From contig NZ_JASCTH010000012.1 of NCBI RefSeq assembly GCF_030009775.1, positions 246,072 through 281,155 on the forward strand: a stretch of DNA of 35,084 nt, in the 5' to 3' direction. Under the pieces are notes generated by a model that saw only the letters and a program-made list of their open reading frames with translations, made no database searches and was not told where the DNA came from. The stretch's first letter is position 1. Every line of letters begins with the position of its first letter. The translations under genes were made by a program, and so were the position numbers. Below are positions 15,642 through 22,882 of this stretch, one piece after another. This DNA is from Actinoplanes sandaracinus. GTDB lineage: Bacteria; Actinomycetota; Actinomycetes; Mycobacteriales; Micromonosporaceae.

Positions 15642-15880
15642 CTTCCGGCGGACCGCTCCCCCGGACCGCCTCACACCCGGCTTCCGGCGGACCGCTCCCC
15701 CGGACCGCCTCACACCCGGCTTCCGGCGGGCCGCTCCCTCGGGACGCGCCTCACACCCGGCTTCCGGCGGACCGCTCCCCCGGACCGCCTCACACCCGGC
15801 TTCCGGCGGGCCGCTCCCTCGGGACGCGCCTCACACCCGGCTTCCGGCGGGCCGCTCCCCCGAGACCGCCTCACACCCGG
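15642..15880 (+). repeat. Six tandem C-rich 39-41 bp repeats in the rho paralogue leader
   Basis: Six head-to-tail units beginning CTTCCGGCGG(A/G)CCGCTCC and ending CCTCACACCCGG run at 15642-15680, 15681-15719, 15720-15760, 15761-15799, 15800-15840 and 15841-15880. Units 1, 2 and 4 are identical; 3 and 5 form a second identical type with two extra bases. In the 39-base unit C outnumbers G 21 to 10 on the sense strand. The alternating arrangement implies recent duplication of a two-unit block. The units do not continue the reading frame of the downstream gene. Confidence 0.9.
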
Positions 15881-15945
15881 CCGAGGTCACCCCAGCGCTT
15901 CTTCTCCGGCCAGCCCCCGCGGCCGTCACCTCTCCCGCGCCTCCT

Positions 15946-16030
15946 GCGGACCGCCTTCACCGCCCGGCCGCCTTCTCCGCGCGGACCGCCCTCACCATCC
16001 GGCCGCCTTCTCCGCGCGGACCGGCCCCAC
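15946..16030 (+). repeat. Two and a half tandem 35-bp C-rich repeats just before the rho paralogue
   Basis: Units at 15946-15980 and 15981-16015 both begin GCGGACCGCC and end CCGGCCGCCTTCTCCGC; a third partial copy starts at 16016. They continue the C-rich leader up to the ribosome site (GAGGAA) of the rho-like gene at 16048. Together with the six upstream units they fill most of the 583-base spacer 15465-16047, which otherwise holds only the divergent promoter region. Confidence 0.85.
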
Positions 16031-16047
16031 TCGAATCGAGGAATCCC

Positions 16048-17151
16048 ATGTCCGAACTCGTACCCGTCGACGCTCTGCTCGACATCACCGACGACCGTGC
16101 CTGGCTGCGTGCCGACGGCTACCACCGCTCCCCCGGCGACGTCCCGCTCTCTCCGGGCGAGGTCCGCCGCCTCCACCTGCGACGCGGCGACCACGTCACC
16201 GGCTTCGCCGACCGCTCGAAGAACACGGCCCAGTTCCAGCTGACCGCGGTGAACGGCCGCCCACCCGGTCCTCGCCCCGACTTCTACCGGCGCACGGCGC
16301 TGCACCCGCACGACCGCCTCCGCCTGGAGACCGACCCGAACGTGCTGACCACCCGCGTCATCGACCTGTTCATGCCGATCGGCAAGGGCCAGCGCGCCAT
16401 CATCGCCGCACCGCCGAAGGCCGGGAAGACCACGATCCTGCAGGACATCGCGACGGCGGTCACCCGCAACCATCCCGAGTGCCACCTGATGGTGCTGCTA
16501 GTCGACGAACGCCCCGAGGAGGTCACCGACATGCGCCGCACGGTGAAGGGTGAAGTGATCGCCTCCACCTTCGACCGCCCGCCCGCCGAGCACACCGCCG
16601 TCGCCGAACTCGCCACCGAACGCGCCAAACGCCTGGCCGAACAGGGCGAGGACGTGGTGCTGCTGCTCGACTCCCTGACCCGGCTGGGCCGCGCCTACAA
16701 CATGACCGCGCCGCCGCGTGGCCGTACCCTCACCGGCGGCCTCGACACGTCCGCGCTGCACCCGCCGAAACACCTGCTCGGCGCCGCCCGCACCCTGGAG
16801 GGCGGCGGCTCGGTCACCGTCATCGCGACGGCCCTGGTGGAGAACGGCTCCGCCATGGACACGCTGATCTTCGAGGAGCTGAAGAGCACCGGCAACGCCG
16901 AACTCAAACTCGACCGCGCCCTCGCCGAGGCCCGCCTCTTCCCCGCCGTCGACGTCGCCGCCTCCGGCACCCGCCACGACGAGGCGCTCCTGCACCCCGG
17001 CGAACTTCCCCTCATCACCCACCTGCGCCGCGCCATGTCCACCCCGGACCGCCGGGGCCCCATGACCCACCTGCTCAAACAGCTGCGCGCCACGCCCGGC
17101 AACGCCGCTTACCTAAACAAGATCAAAAGCTCTGTCTCGTACGCCCAGTAA
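16048..17151 (+). CDS. Compact Rho transcription termination factor paralogue
   Basis: A 367-residue Rho-type hexameric RNA helicase. It lacks the Rho N-terminal helical domain and the long Arg-rich insert of the main actinobacterial Rho (usually 600 or more residues). It begins directly with the cold-shock-type RNA-binding domain (LLDITDDRAWLRADGYHRSP, about 10-70). The ATPase core is complete: LETDPNVLTTRVIDLFMPIG, P-loop APPKAGKT (121-128), LVDERPEEVTDMRR (151-164), LLLDSLTRLGRAYN, the Q-loop region LTGGLDTSALHPPKHLLGAARTLEGGGSV cut in the usual places, TGNAELKLDR and the arginine of SGTRHDE. All sites needed for ATP-driven translocation look present. C-rich repeats lie before and after the gene. 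A second, specialised or auto-regulated Rho is likely; it is surely not the housekeeping copy by size. Confidence 0.9.
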   Translation: MSELVPVDALLDITDDRAWLRADGYHRSPGDVPLSPGEVRRLHLRRGDHVTGFADRSKNTAQFQLTAVNGRPPGPRPDFYRRTALHPHDRLRLETDPNVLTTRVIDLFMPIGKGQRAIIAAPPKAGKTTILQDIATAVTRNHPECHLMVLLVDERPEEVTDMRRTVKGEVIASTFDRPPAEHTAVAELATERAKRLAEQGEDVVLLLDSLTRLGRAYNMTAPPRGRTLTGGLDTSALHPPKHLLGAARTLEGGGSVTVIATALVENGSAMDTLIFEELKSTGNAELKLDRALAEARLFPAVDVAASGTRHDEALLHPGELPLITHLRRAMSTPDRRGPMTHLLKQLRATPGNAAYLNKIKSSVSYAQ

Positions 17152-17914
17152 ACGCACCCCGGCTACCCCGCGACGTCCCCGCCGCTCCGGCCCGCAGCGC
17201 GACCACCGGGCTGCAGCCCACTCCCGCCGCCCCACCCCAGCCGTACCCCACGCAGGCCCATCACCCACCAAAACACCCCAAACGACGGCCGACCAGCCAG
17301 GCGCACCCCAAACCTGCCATCACCCACCAAAACGCGCCCGAGCGACGGCCGTCAGCCCCAGCCGCGCCCCCGCACGCGCCATCCCACGAAACGTGCCTGG
17401 ACCGACGGCCAAACGGCCCAGCCGTGCCCCACGCGCGCCAACCGGACGTCAAACGCGCCCGCACGACGGCCAAGCGGAATAGCCGTATCTCCCGCGCCAT
17501 CGCTCCACCAAGAGGTGCCTGGGCGACGGCCGAGCGGACCAGCCGTGGTTGCGCCCCTCGCGCGTGCAAACCGGAGGCGATGACCCGCTGGAACGACGGC
17601 TGAGTGGCCGGGGTTTCGTGTGTTGGCGGCGATCGCCGGATCGGCGTCACTGGGCGGCGCGGCTCCGGGCATCACCGCGTCACAGAACAACCTGACGAAC
17701 AAGCCCGGCGCGCCGACGCGGTGAGCGGGCCCGGCCGGCGGGCCTGGCGCGTGAGGCACCGCCGGGCGGCTGCGTTCGGCGGGTGGGTGATCGGGCAGGG
17801 AGGCCGGCCGTGTGCGAAGGCCCGTTCCGAGGCAGCGGGCAGCGCGTAGGTGGGGCGATGCCGTGATCCCGGGACCTGGGCGCCGTCCGCTCTCCGGCCG
17901 GCTCGCAGTGGAAG
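17152..17914. other. Gene-free stretch after the rho paralogue
   Basis: Its first two thirds are the C-rich 60-bp repeat array and its lead-in. Bases from about 17620 to 17914 are ordinary GC-rich spacer in which I see no gene, RNA or promoter I can support. Confidence 0.6.
17222..17610. repeat. Degenerate ~60-bp tandem repeat array downstream of the rho paralogue
   Basis: The motif CGACGGC recurs at 17283, 17343, 17403, 17464, 17524 and 17593 (steps of 60, 60, 61, 60 and 69). Copies 2-5 carry a paired element ACGGC-N11-GCCG(T/C) that can form a short hairpin, followed by C/A-rich sequence with forms of CCATCACCCACCAAAACGCGCCC. Over 17231-17340 the sense strand has 58 C and only 17 G in 110 bases. 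A partial copy lies at about 17238-17280. Long frames on the minus strand simply mirror the 20-codon period and have no start context. Confidence 0.85.
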
Positions 17915-18244
17915 TCAGAAGCCGTGCTCGCGGGCCAGGCGTTCGACGGTGGTCTTGGCGTCGGCGAGGCTCGCGCCGGTGCGCTCGCGGTAGGCCTTGA
18001 TGGCGTGGATCTTGCGGCCGTGGCGCAGGTGTTCCAGGACGTCGGAGTGATCGGGTTCGGGCACCTCGATCTGCAGGTGGCGCAGCATGGCGTCGACTTT
18101 GCGCTCGAGACGCGCGAGCCGTTCGCCGGCCAGGGCGCGGTCGCGGGCGGCTGCCGCCCGGGTCGATGCCGAGGCCACGATCAGCAGGATCAGCAGCGCG
18201 GCGATCGGAAGCAGGGTGGCCAGGATCGGGAACAGGTCTGACAT
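17915..18244 (-). CDS. Membrane-anchored protein with L7/L12 C-terminal-like domain
   Basis: A 109-residue protein in three parts: one N-terminal transmembrane helix (about 5-25, PILATLLPIAALLILLIVAS), a charged coiled-coil stretch (about 30-60), and a C-terminal segment HGRKIHAIKAYRERTGASLA (74-93) followed by DAKTTVERLA. The last part resembles the helix-turn-helix of the ribosomal protein L7/L12 C-terminal domain, which binds translation factors. Such small membrane-tethered forms recur in actinobacteria and have no settled function. The ATG has a poor ribosome site. It is divergent from the phosphatase gene, with 161 bases between. Confidence 0.75.
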   Translation of the reverse strand: MSDLFPILATLLPIAALLILLIVASASTRAAAARDRALAGERLARLERKVDAMLRHLQIEVPEPDHSDVLEHLRHGRKIHAIKAYRERTGASLADAKTTVERLAREHGF

Positions 18245-18405
18245 GACGCCATCATGACGACCGATGCCACGCCACCGGTGGGCCGGGCCACCACCAAGCC
18301 GCGCCGCTGGGCCGCCGCAAACGGGGCCGACGGAGGTGGGCGGTACGGGCTACCGGTGACGGGCCGTGCGGGCCGGAGGGGCCGTGCCCCCGATAGGCTG
18401 CTCGG

Positions 18406-19908
18406 GTGGCGGACGAGGCGGTGGTGCGGGAGCTGCTGGCCGCGATCCCGATCGGCTGCACCTGGCTGGTGCCGGTGTCCGGCCCGGACGGTGAGCCGGT
18501 CGATTTCCGGATCGCCGCGACCAGCGACCGGATCCGGGACATCTTCGGCCGGGGAACGAAGCGCATCGACAGCCTGCTCGGCGAGCTGTACCCGTCACTC
18601 GTCGGCGGTCCGCTGTGGAACCTGTATGTCGACGTCATAGTCACCGGCACGCCGGGGCGGATGGACGAGTTCCGCTTCGACGAGAGCCGTTCCGGTGTGG
18701 TGGCCGAGTCCCGGTTCGAGATCAGTGTGTACCGCGTGCTGGGCGGGCTGCTGGTCTGGTGGCAGCGGGTCGACGAGTACCAGCGCCGCCTGGAGCACAC
18801 CGAGGCGCTGGGCAGTCTCGGCTGGGCGGAGTACGAGCTGGTGAGCGGCCGCACCGACTGGTCCCCGGGCATGTACCGGATCTTCGGACGTGATCCCGCC
18901 GAAGGTCCGCTGTCGCGGGGCGATCAGGCGGGCGCGATGCTGCCGGAGGACCGGGGCATCGCCGAGGCCGCCTGGCAGACGCTGGACAGCGGCGGCACCT
19001 CGGACGTGACGGTCCGGTTCCGGGTCGGTGACGGGGTCCGGCACATGCGCATCCTGTCGGACGTGGCGCGGGACGCGGACGGCTCTCCGGTGAAGGTCTA
19101 TGCGGTGGTGCAGGATGTGACGGCGCGGGTCGACAGCCGTACCGAGATCGAGTCGTTGAGTGACCGGCTGCGCACCAGGGAGATGACCGCGCTGGCCGAG
19201 CACCGGCTGGCCGGCCAGCTGCAGAACCTGATCCAGCCGGTGCCGCGGGCGTCGTTCGTGCTGGCCGGGCTGGAGGCGATGGTCAGCTATCTGCCCGCGG
19301 AGAGCGCGGTGCGGGTGGGCGGCGACTGGTACCACGCTCAGACTCTGCCGGACGGGCGGGTGATCCTGGCCATCGGTGACGTCGCCGGGCACGGCCTGGA
19401 GGCGGCCAGCGGCATGGCGCATCTGCGGTTCGCGCTGGTGGCGTGGCTGTCGATCGGCATCCGCGAGCCGGGCGAGCTGCTGCGGCACATGAACAGGCTG
19501 TGCGCGCAGCTCGACATCACGGGTACGGCTCTGGTCGCCGTCTACGATCCGGTGACGCGGGCGCTGCCGTGGGCGCGGGCCGGTCATCTGGCTCCGCTGC
19601 TGGGCCGGGCCGGCCGTTGCGCGGAGCTCGAACGGCCGCCGGGTCTGCTGCTGGGCGCCGAGCCGGAGGCCGAGTTCCCCGAGATCAGCGCCCGCCTGGA
19701 ACCGGACGACCTGGTGCTGTTCTTCACCGACGGCCTGGTGGAGCGGCGTGAGCGTGGCACGGCCGGGCGGTCCGCCGAGGTGCACGGGCACCTGTCGGCG
19801 GTGTCGGCCGACCCGGGCATGGAGCCACTGGCCCGTCTCCACCACTTGGTGCGCGCGCCGAGTCCCGACGACGACACCTGCACCCTCGCCGTCCGCGTGC
19901 TGGCTTAG
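18406..19908 (+). CDS. PAS-domain SpoIIE/RsbU-type PP2C phosphatase
   Basis: A 500-residue soluble sensor phosphatase. An N-terminal PAS-like domain (about 1-120, AIPIGCTWLVPVSGPDGEPV) and a second PAS domain (about 135-245, RIFGRDPAEG ... VYAVVQDVTARV) are joined by a helical linker (EIESLSDRLRTREMTAL) to the PPM/SpoIIE phosphatase (about 265-500). Metal-binding motifs are present: VGGDWYHAQTLPDGRV, AIGDVAGHGLEAASGMAHLR, FFTDGLVERR and DDDTCTLAV. It should remove phosphate from a STAS-domain anti-sigma antagonist in response to a PAS-bound signal. A matching STAS and anti-sigma pair lies just downstream on the opposite strand, making a compact partner-switch set. Start at GTG 18406, with GGAGG-like sequence further upstream only. 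Confidence 0.9.
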   Translation: MADEAVVRELLAAIPIGCTWLVPVSGPDGEPVDFRIAATSDRIRDIFGRGTKRIDSLLGELYPSLVGGPLWNLYVDVIVTGTPGRMDEFRFDESRSGVVAESRFEISVYRVLGGLLVWWQRVDEYQRRLEHTEALGSLGWAEYELVSGRTDWSPGMYRIFGRDPAEGPLSRGDQAGAMLPEDRGIAEAAWQTLDSGGTSDVTVRFRVGDGVRHMRILSDVARDADGSPVKVYAVVQDVTARVDSRTEIESLSDRLRTREMTALAEHRLAGQLQNLIQPVPRASFVLAGLEAMVSYLPAESAVRVGGDWYHAQTLPDGRVILAIGDVAGHGLEAASGMAHLRFALVAWLSIGIREPGELLRHMNRLCAQLDITGTALVAVYDPVTRALPWARAGHLAPLLGRAGRCAELERPPGLLLGAEPEAEFPEISARLEPDDLVLFFTDGLVERRERGTAGRSAEVHGHLSAVSADPGMEPLARLHHLVRAPSPDDDTCTLAVRVLA

Positions 19909-20092
19909 GGATCCGCGAGCAAGGCGGGCAGAGGCCATGCCCGGGTACGGCCTTCCGCCCGCTCCGCTTCCCACCGATCAACCCCGAGCCGCTGTCCGAG
20001 CATGGCCAGTGCCGCTTGCGGTAGGCCTTGACCCGCCCGCGGCCGGGGCGGGACCCGGGCGAGCAGCACGGCCCGGAGACGGAGGGCGGTCG

Positions 20093-20106
20093 CACTCCGA
20101 AGACGG
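20093..20106 (-). terminator. Short hairpin after the anti-sigma gene
   Basis: CTCCG-AAGA-CGGAG gives a five-base-pair stem with a tetraloop 25 bases beyond the stop of the leftward anti-sigma gene; read on the minus strand the loop is TCTT. Next to it, AATCTATAGATT (20128-20139) is a 12-bp palindrome that includes the stop codon, in a markedly A/T-rich patch. Termination is plausible but weakly supported. Confidence 0.3.
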
Positions 20107-20130
20107 AGAAACCCGGGCCGAGATAAAAAT

Positions 20131-20508
20131 CTATAGATTGAGGCAGATGCGTACGAGGGTGCCGCCGGGCACCGCCGTGGTGAGCACCGAGTCGCAGACC
20201 CGCTCCACGATGGCCAGCCCACGGCCGCGGACCGCCTCGGCCGACGGCATCGCACGGCCGAACGGGCGGTCCTCCCCCTCGTCGACGACGTCGCAGACCA
20301 GGCGCCCGTTCTCGGCCCACACCCGGATGTGCCCGCCACCGCTGGTGTGCTGCAACGTGTTGGTGGTCAGCTCGCTGACCGCGAGGGTGAGCACGTCGAC
20401 CCGCGCCTCGGGCAACCCCAGCGCGAGCGCCCGCTCGGTCACGAAGGCCCGCACCCGGCGAAGATCATCGGGTACGGCGTACGACATGCCGTCGACGGCC
20501 TCAGGCAT
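20131..20508 (-). CDS. Anti-sigma regulatory factor, RsbW/SpoIIAB-like ATPase domain
   Basis: A 125-residue protein with the GHKL ATPase fold: N-box helix VLTLAVSELTTNTLQHTSGG (residues about 39-58), then VVDEG and GRGLAIVERVCD for the G1/G2 lid region. These proteins bind a sigma factor or another partner and phosphorylate a STAS antagonist. Its ATG (20506-20508) overlaps the stop of the STAS gene by eight bases (ATGCCTGA), so the two are translationally coupled and made in balance. The PP2C phosphatase across the spacer would reverse the phosphorylation. The sigma target is not visible in the window; the ECF factor at 31397 has its own partner. Confidence 0.88.
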   Translation of the reverse strand: MPEAVDGMSYAVPDDLRRVRAFVTERALALGLPEARVDVLTLAVSELTTNTLQHTSGGGHIRVWAENGRLVCDVVDEGEDRPFGRAMPSAEAVRGRGLAIVERVCDSVLTTAVPGGTLVRICLNL

Positions 20509-20830
20509 GACGGTGCTCTTCGGCCGGCGCGCGCAGCAGCGTGTCGAGACCGGTCATCTCGAGAACCGCGGCGACCGCTCCCCCGGCGTTCATCACATAG
20601 ATCCGGCCGCCCGTGTGCTTGGCCGCGTGATGGGCGATGACCAGGCTGTGCACCCCGCTGGAGTCGATGAAGGTGAGCTCGGCCAGGTCGACGAAGACGG
20701 CCCGGGCCCGGTGCACGGCGTCGAGCAGCACGGCGGTCAGGTGCTCACGGGTGGACAGGTCGCACTCGCCGGCGAGGGAGACCGTGATCCCGCCGGCTCC
20801 GGCGGTGGTCCTCGCCTCGAAGTTCGCCAT
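20501..20830 (-). CDS. STAS-domain anti-sigma factor antagonist
   Basis: A 109-residue STAS protein of the RsbV/SpoIIAA type. The conserved loop LAELTFIDSSGVHSLV places Asp56 and Ser57, the usual phosphorylated serine, in the expected position. Beta-strands ITVSLAGECDLS and AVFVDL frame the fold. It is the upstream member of a two-gene unit with the anti-sigma ATPase. Dephosphorylated protein would hold the anti-sigma factor and free its target. GAGAGGG lies eleven bases before the ATG. Confidence 0.9.
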   Translation of the reverse strand: MANFEARTTAGAGGITVSLAGECDLSTREHLTAVLLDAVHRARAVFVDLAELTFIDSSGVHSLVIAHHAAKHTGGRIYVMNAGGAVAAVLEMTGLDTLLRAPAEEHRHA

Positions 20831-20921
20831 CGATCGACATACCCTCTCCGAGCGGCGCGTGCCTGCCCCGGGCCATCATGTCATCCCGGCAGCCCGATCG
20901 CTGCCATCGTGCTTCACCCCG

Positions 20922-21671
20922 TCAGGGGAGGGCGTCGACGAGAGCGGCCAGCGCCCGGATGATCGATTCGAGGCCGCCGGTGGGCGGGCCGCCGGGCTCG
21001 GTCATGTACTGGTCGCGGCGGATCTCGATCATCAGCGCGGTGACGGCGCGGTCCCGTTCGTAGTGCTTCAGGGGCACGTAGCAGCCCGCGAACGGGGTGT
21101 CGAGCGCGACCTCGCCGAACGCCGCACGGGCGGCCTCCACCAGCGGCGGCGGTGTGTGGAACGGGGAGGTGCCGAGGCAGACCGGCGGGCGTGGGCCGTC
21201 ACCGTGCAGTTCATAGGGCAGGCGCTCGGTCGGGTACGAGTGCACGTCCAGCACGGTCGCCCGGCCGGTGGCCGCGAGGCGCTCGTCGACCAGGGTGGTC
21301 ATCGCCGCGGCGTACGGATGAAAATGCTCGTGAAGCAGGACCGCGTCGCGGGCCGGATCATCGGCGCGCAGCCGCCGCCCCGCGTAGCCGTGGGTGTAGA
21401 CCGGGCCCATCCCGACCGCGAGCATCTCGTCCTCGGCGAACCGTTCCGGGTCGACGACCAGGCGGGAGAGCCGGTTGACGAAGGTCCAGGGCCTCCGGCC
21501 GGCGCGGCCGGCCGCTCCGAGCGCGATCAGGTCGGTGTGCGCGTCGGTGAGGTGGTCGAGCTCGTCCTCCACCGAGCACGACAACCCGGACTCCGTCAGG
21601 GCCCGCGACGCGTGGGGCACGTGCAAGATCACCGGCGACGCGGGGTCACCCGGCACGATGTCGAAGGTCAC
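20922..21671 (-). CDS. N-formylglutamate amidohydrolase family protein
   Basis: A 249-residue amidohydrolase of the HutG-like N-formylglutamate deformylase family. The metal-site motifs are present: HVPHASR near the N-terminus, a DAHTD segment, TVLDVHSYPTE in the middle and LMIEIRRDQYM toward the end. It would split N-formylglutamate into formate and glutamate, or act on a related N-acyl amino acid. The GTG at 21671 is the only good in-frame start near the homologous N-terminus; the next GTG is at 21656. That start lies inside the stem of a 16-bp perfect hairpin behind the glutamine synthetase stop. Translation may therefore depend on the state of that structure. It is downstream of glnA-type glutamine synthetase in the same direction, 35 bases away. 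Confidence 0.85.
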   Translation of the reverse strand: MTFDIVPGDPASPVILHVPHASRALTESGLSCSVEDELDHLTDAHTDLIALGAAGRAGRRPWTFVNRLSRLVVDPERFAEDEMLAVGMGPVYTHGYAGRRLRADDPARDAVLLHEHFHPYAAAMTTLVDERLAATGRATVLDVHSYPTERLPYELHGDGPRPPVCLGTSPFHTPPPLVEAARAAFGEVALDTPFAGCYVPLKHYERDRAVTALMIEIRRDQYMTEPGGPPTGGLESIIRALAALVDALP

Positions 21672-21700
21672 CGCGCGAACGATACGCGCGGTGACCTTCG
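21662..21700 (-). terminator. 16-bp perfect hairpin between glutamine synthetase and amidohydrolase
   Basis: CGAAGGTCACCGCGCG (21662-21677) and CGCGCGGTGACCTTCG (21685-21700) are exact reverse complements around the seven-base loop AACGATA. The structure begins six bases after the glutamine synthetase stop, the place of a terminator, yet it contains the GTG start of the next gene. No T-run follows. It may act as a partial terminator, a 3' stabiliser or a lid over the downstream start. Confidence 0.7.
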
Positions 21701-21706
21701 CGTCGG

Positions 21707-22717
21707 TCAGTTGTCGCCGGCGGCCGCACCGCAGATGGTGTCGATCAGCAGGCGGGTCACCACGTACGGGTCCACGTTGGCGTTCGGCCGACGGTCCTCG
21801 AGGTAGCCCTTGCCGTCCTTCTCGACCTGCCACGGGATGCGCACCGACGCGCCACGGTCCGAGACGCCGTAGCTGTACTCGGTCCACGGGGCGGTCTCGT
21901 GCAGGCCGGTGAGGCGCTGGTCGATGCCCGCGCCGTAACCGTCCACGTGCTCCTGGCGCTTCTTGCCCAGCGCCTCGGCGCCCGCGATGATCGCGTCGTA
22001 GCCCTCGCGCATGGCCTTGGTGGAGAAGTTGGTGTGCGCGCCGGCGCCGTTCCAGTCGCCCTTGACCGGCTTCGGGTCGAGGGTGGCGGAGACGCCGTGG
22101 TCCTCGGCGATGCGGTAGAGCAGCCAGCGGGCGACCCAGAGCTCGTCGGCGACCTGCGGAGCGGCGACCGGGCCGATCTGGAACTCCCACTGACCCGGCA
22201 TGACCTCGGCGTTGATGCCGGACAGGTGCAGGCCGGCGGCGAGGACGGCGTCCATGTGCTCTTCGACGATCTCGCGGCCGAAGACCTCGTCCGCGCCCAC
22301 GCCGCAGTAGTAGCCACCCTGCGGGGCGGGGTAGCCGCCGCCGACCGGGAAGCCGAGCGGGCGGCCGTCCTTGAAGAAGGTGTACTCCTGCTCGATGCCG
22401 AAGATCGCCTCCTGGTCGGCGTACTTGTCGGCGACCTTGCGCAGCTCGGCACGGGTGTTGGTCGGGTGCGGGGTGCCGTCGATCAGCTCGACCTCGCACA
22501 GCACGATGATGTTGTCACCGCCGCGGATCGGGTCGGGACAGACGAAGACCGGCTGAAGCACACAGTCCGACTTGTCGCCGGGCGCCTGGTTGGTGCTGGA
22601 ACCGTCGAAGCCCCAGATGCCGGGCTTCTCGCCGTCGGCCAGGATCTTGGTCTTCGAGCGCAGCTTGGCGGTGGGCTGGGTTCCGTCGACCCACAGGTAC
22701 TCGGCTTTGACGGCCAT
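21707..22717 (-). CDS. glnII: Glutamine synthetase type II (eukaryotic-like)
   Basis: A 336-residue glutamine synthetase of the short GlnII class known from Streptomyces, Frankia and rhizobia, heat-labile and not adenylylated. It makes glutamine from glutamate, ammonia and ATP. The sequence shows WGFDGSSTNQAPGDKSDC, EQEYTFF, the ATP-site block PVKGDWNGAGAHTNFSTK and RGASVRIPW. Its length matches the class and is far below the ~470 residues of GlnA. TTAGGAG lies about ten bases before the ATG. The gene after it degrades N-formylglutamate to glutamate, the substrate of this enzyme. GlnR control is usual for this class, but I could not identify a convincing GlnR box in the 165-base upstream spacer. 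Confidence 0.95.
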   Translation of the reverse strand: MAVKAEYLWVDGTQPTAKLRSKTKILADGEKPGIWGFDGSSTNQAPGDKSDCVLQPVFVCPDPIRGGDNIIVLCEVELIDGTPHPTNTRAELRKVADKYADQEAIFGIEQEYTFFKDGRPLGFPVGGGYPAPQGGYYCGVGADEVFGREIVEEHMDAVLAAGLHLSGINAEVMPGQWEFQIGPVAAPQVADELWVARWLLYRIAEDHGVSATLDPKPVKGDWNGAGAHTNFSTKAMREGYDAIIAGAEALGKKRQEHVDGYGAGIDQRLTGLHETAPWTEYSYGVSDRGASVRIPWQVEKDGKGYLEDRRPNANVDPYVVTRLLIDTICGAAAGDN

Positions 22718-22882
22718 CGTGCTTTTTCTCCTAAATCAAGGGGTACTCGGGGCGTACTCCACTAAGCCTGGACGAACCGCATCAACCTTCGATAAATCCC
22801 GGCGCAGTTCGAGGATGCTAACCAGCCCAGATCAAATCCACGTTTCCGATCCCGCACCTCGGACGCGTGATCCCGGTAACGT

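Noticed and set aside
15642..15880. CRISPR array
   Set aside because: The units are contiguous 39-41 bp copies without unique spacers, and no cas gene is present.
15519..16553. 344-codon frame reading through the C-rich repeats (PADRSPGPPHTRL units)
   Set aside because: It is out of frame with the rho paralogue that it overlaps, and its periodicity just reflects the DNA repeat.
17261..17759. Minus-strand frames with a 20-residue periodic pattern over the 60-bp repeats
   Set aside because: No start context, and the period is broken by 61- and 69-base steps that shift frame. A repeat protein is unlikely, though not excluded.
22718..22882. GlnR box upstream of glutamine synthetase
   Set aside because: Fragments such as GTAACGTTCAC are present but not the required spaced GTNAC/GAAAC pairs.
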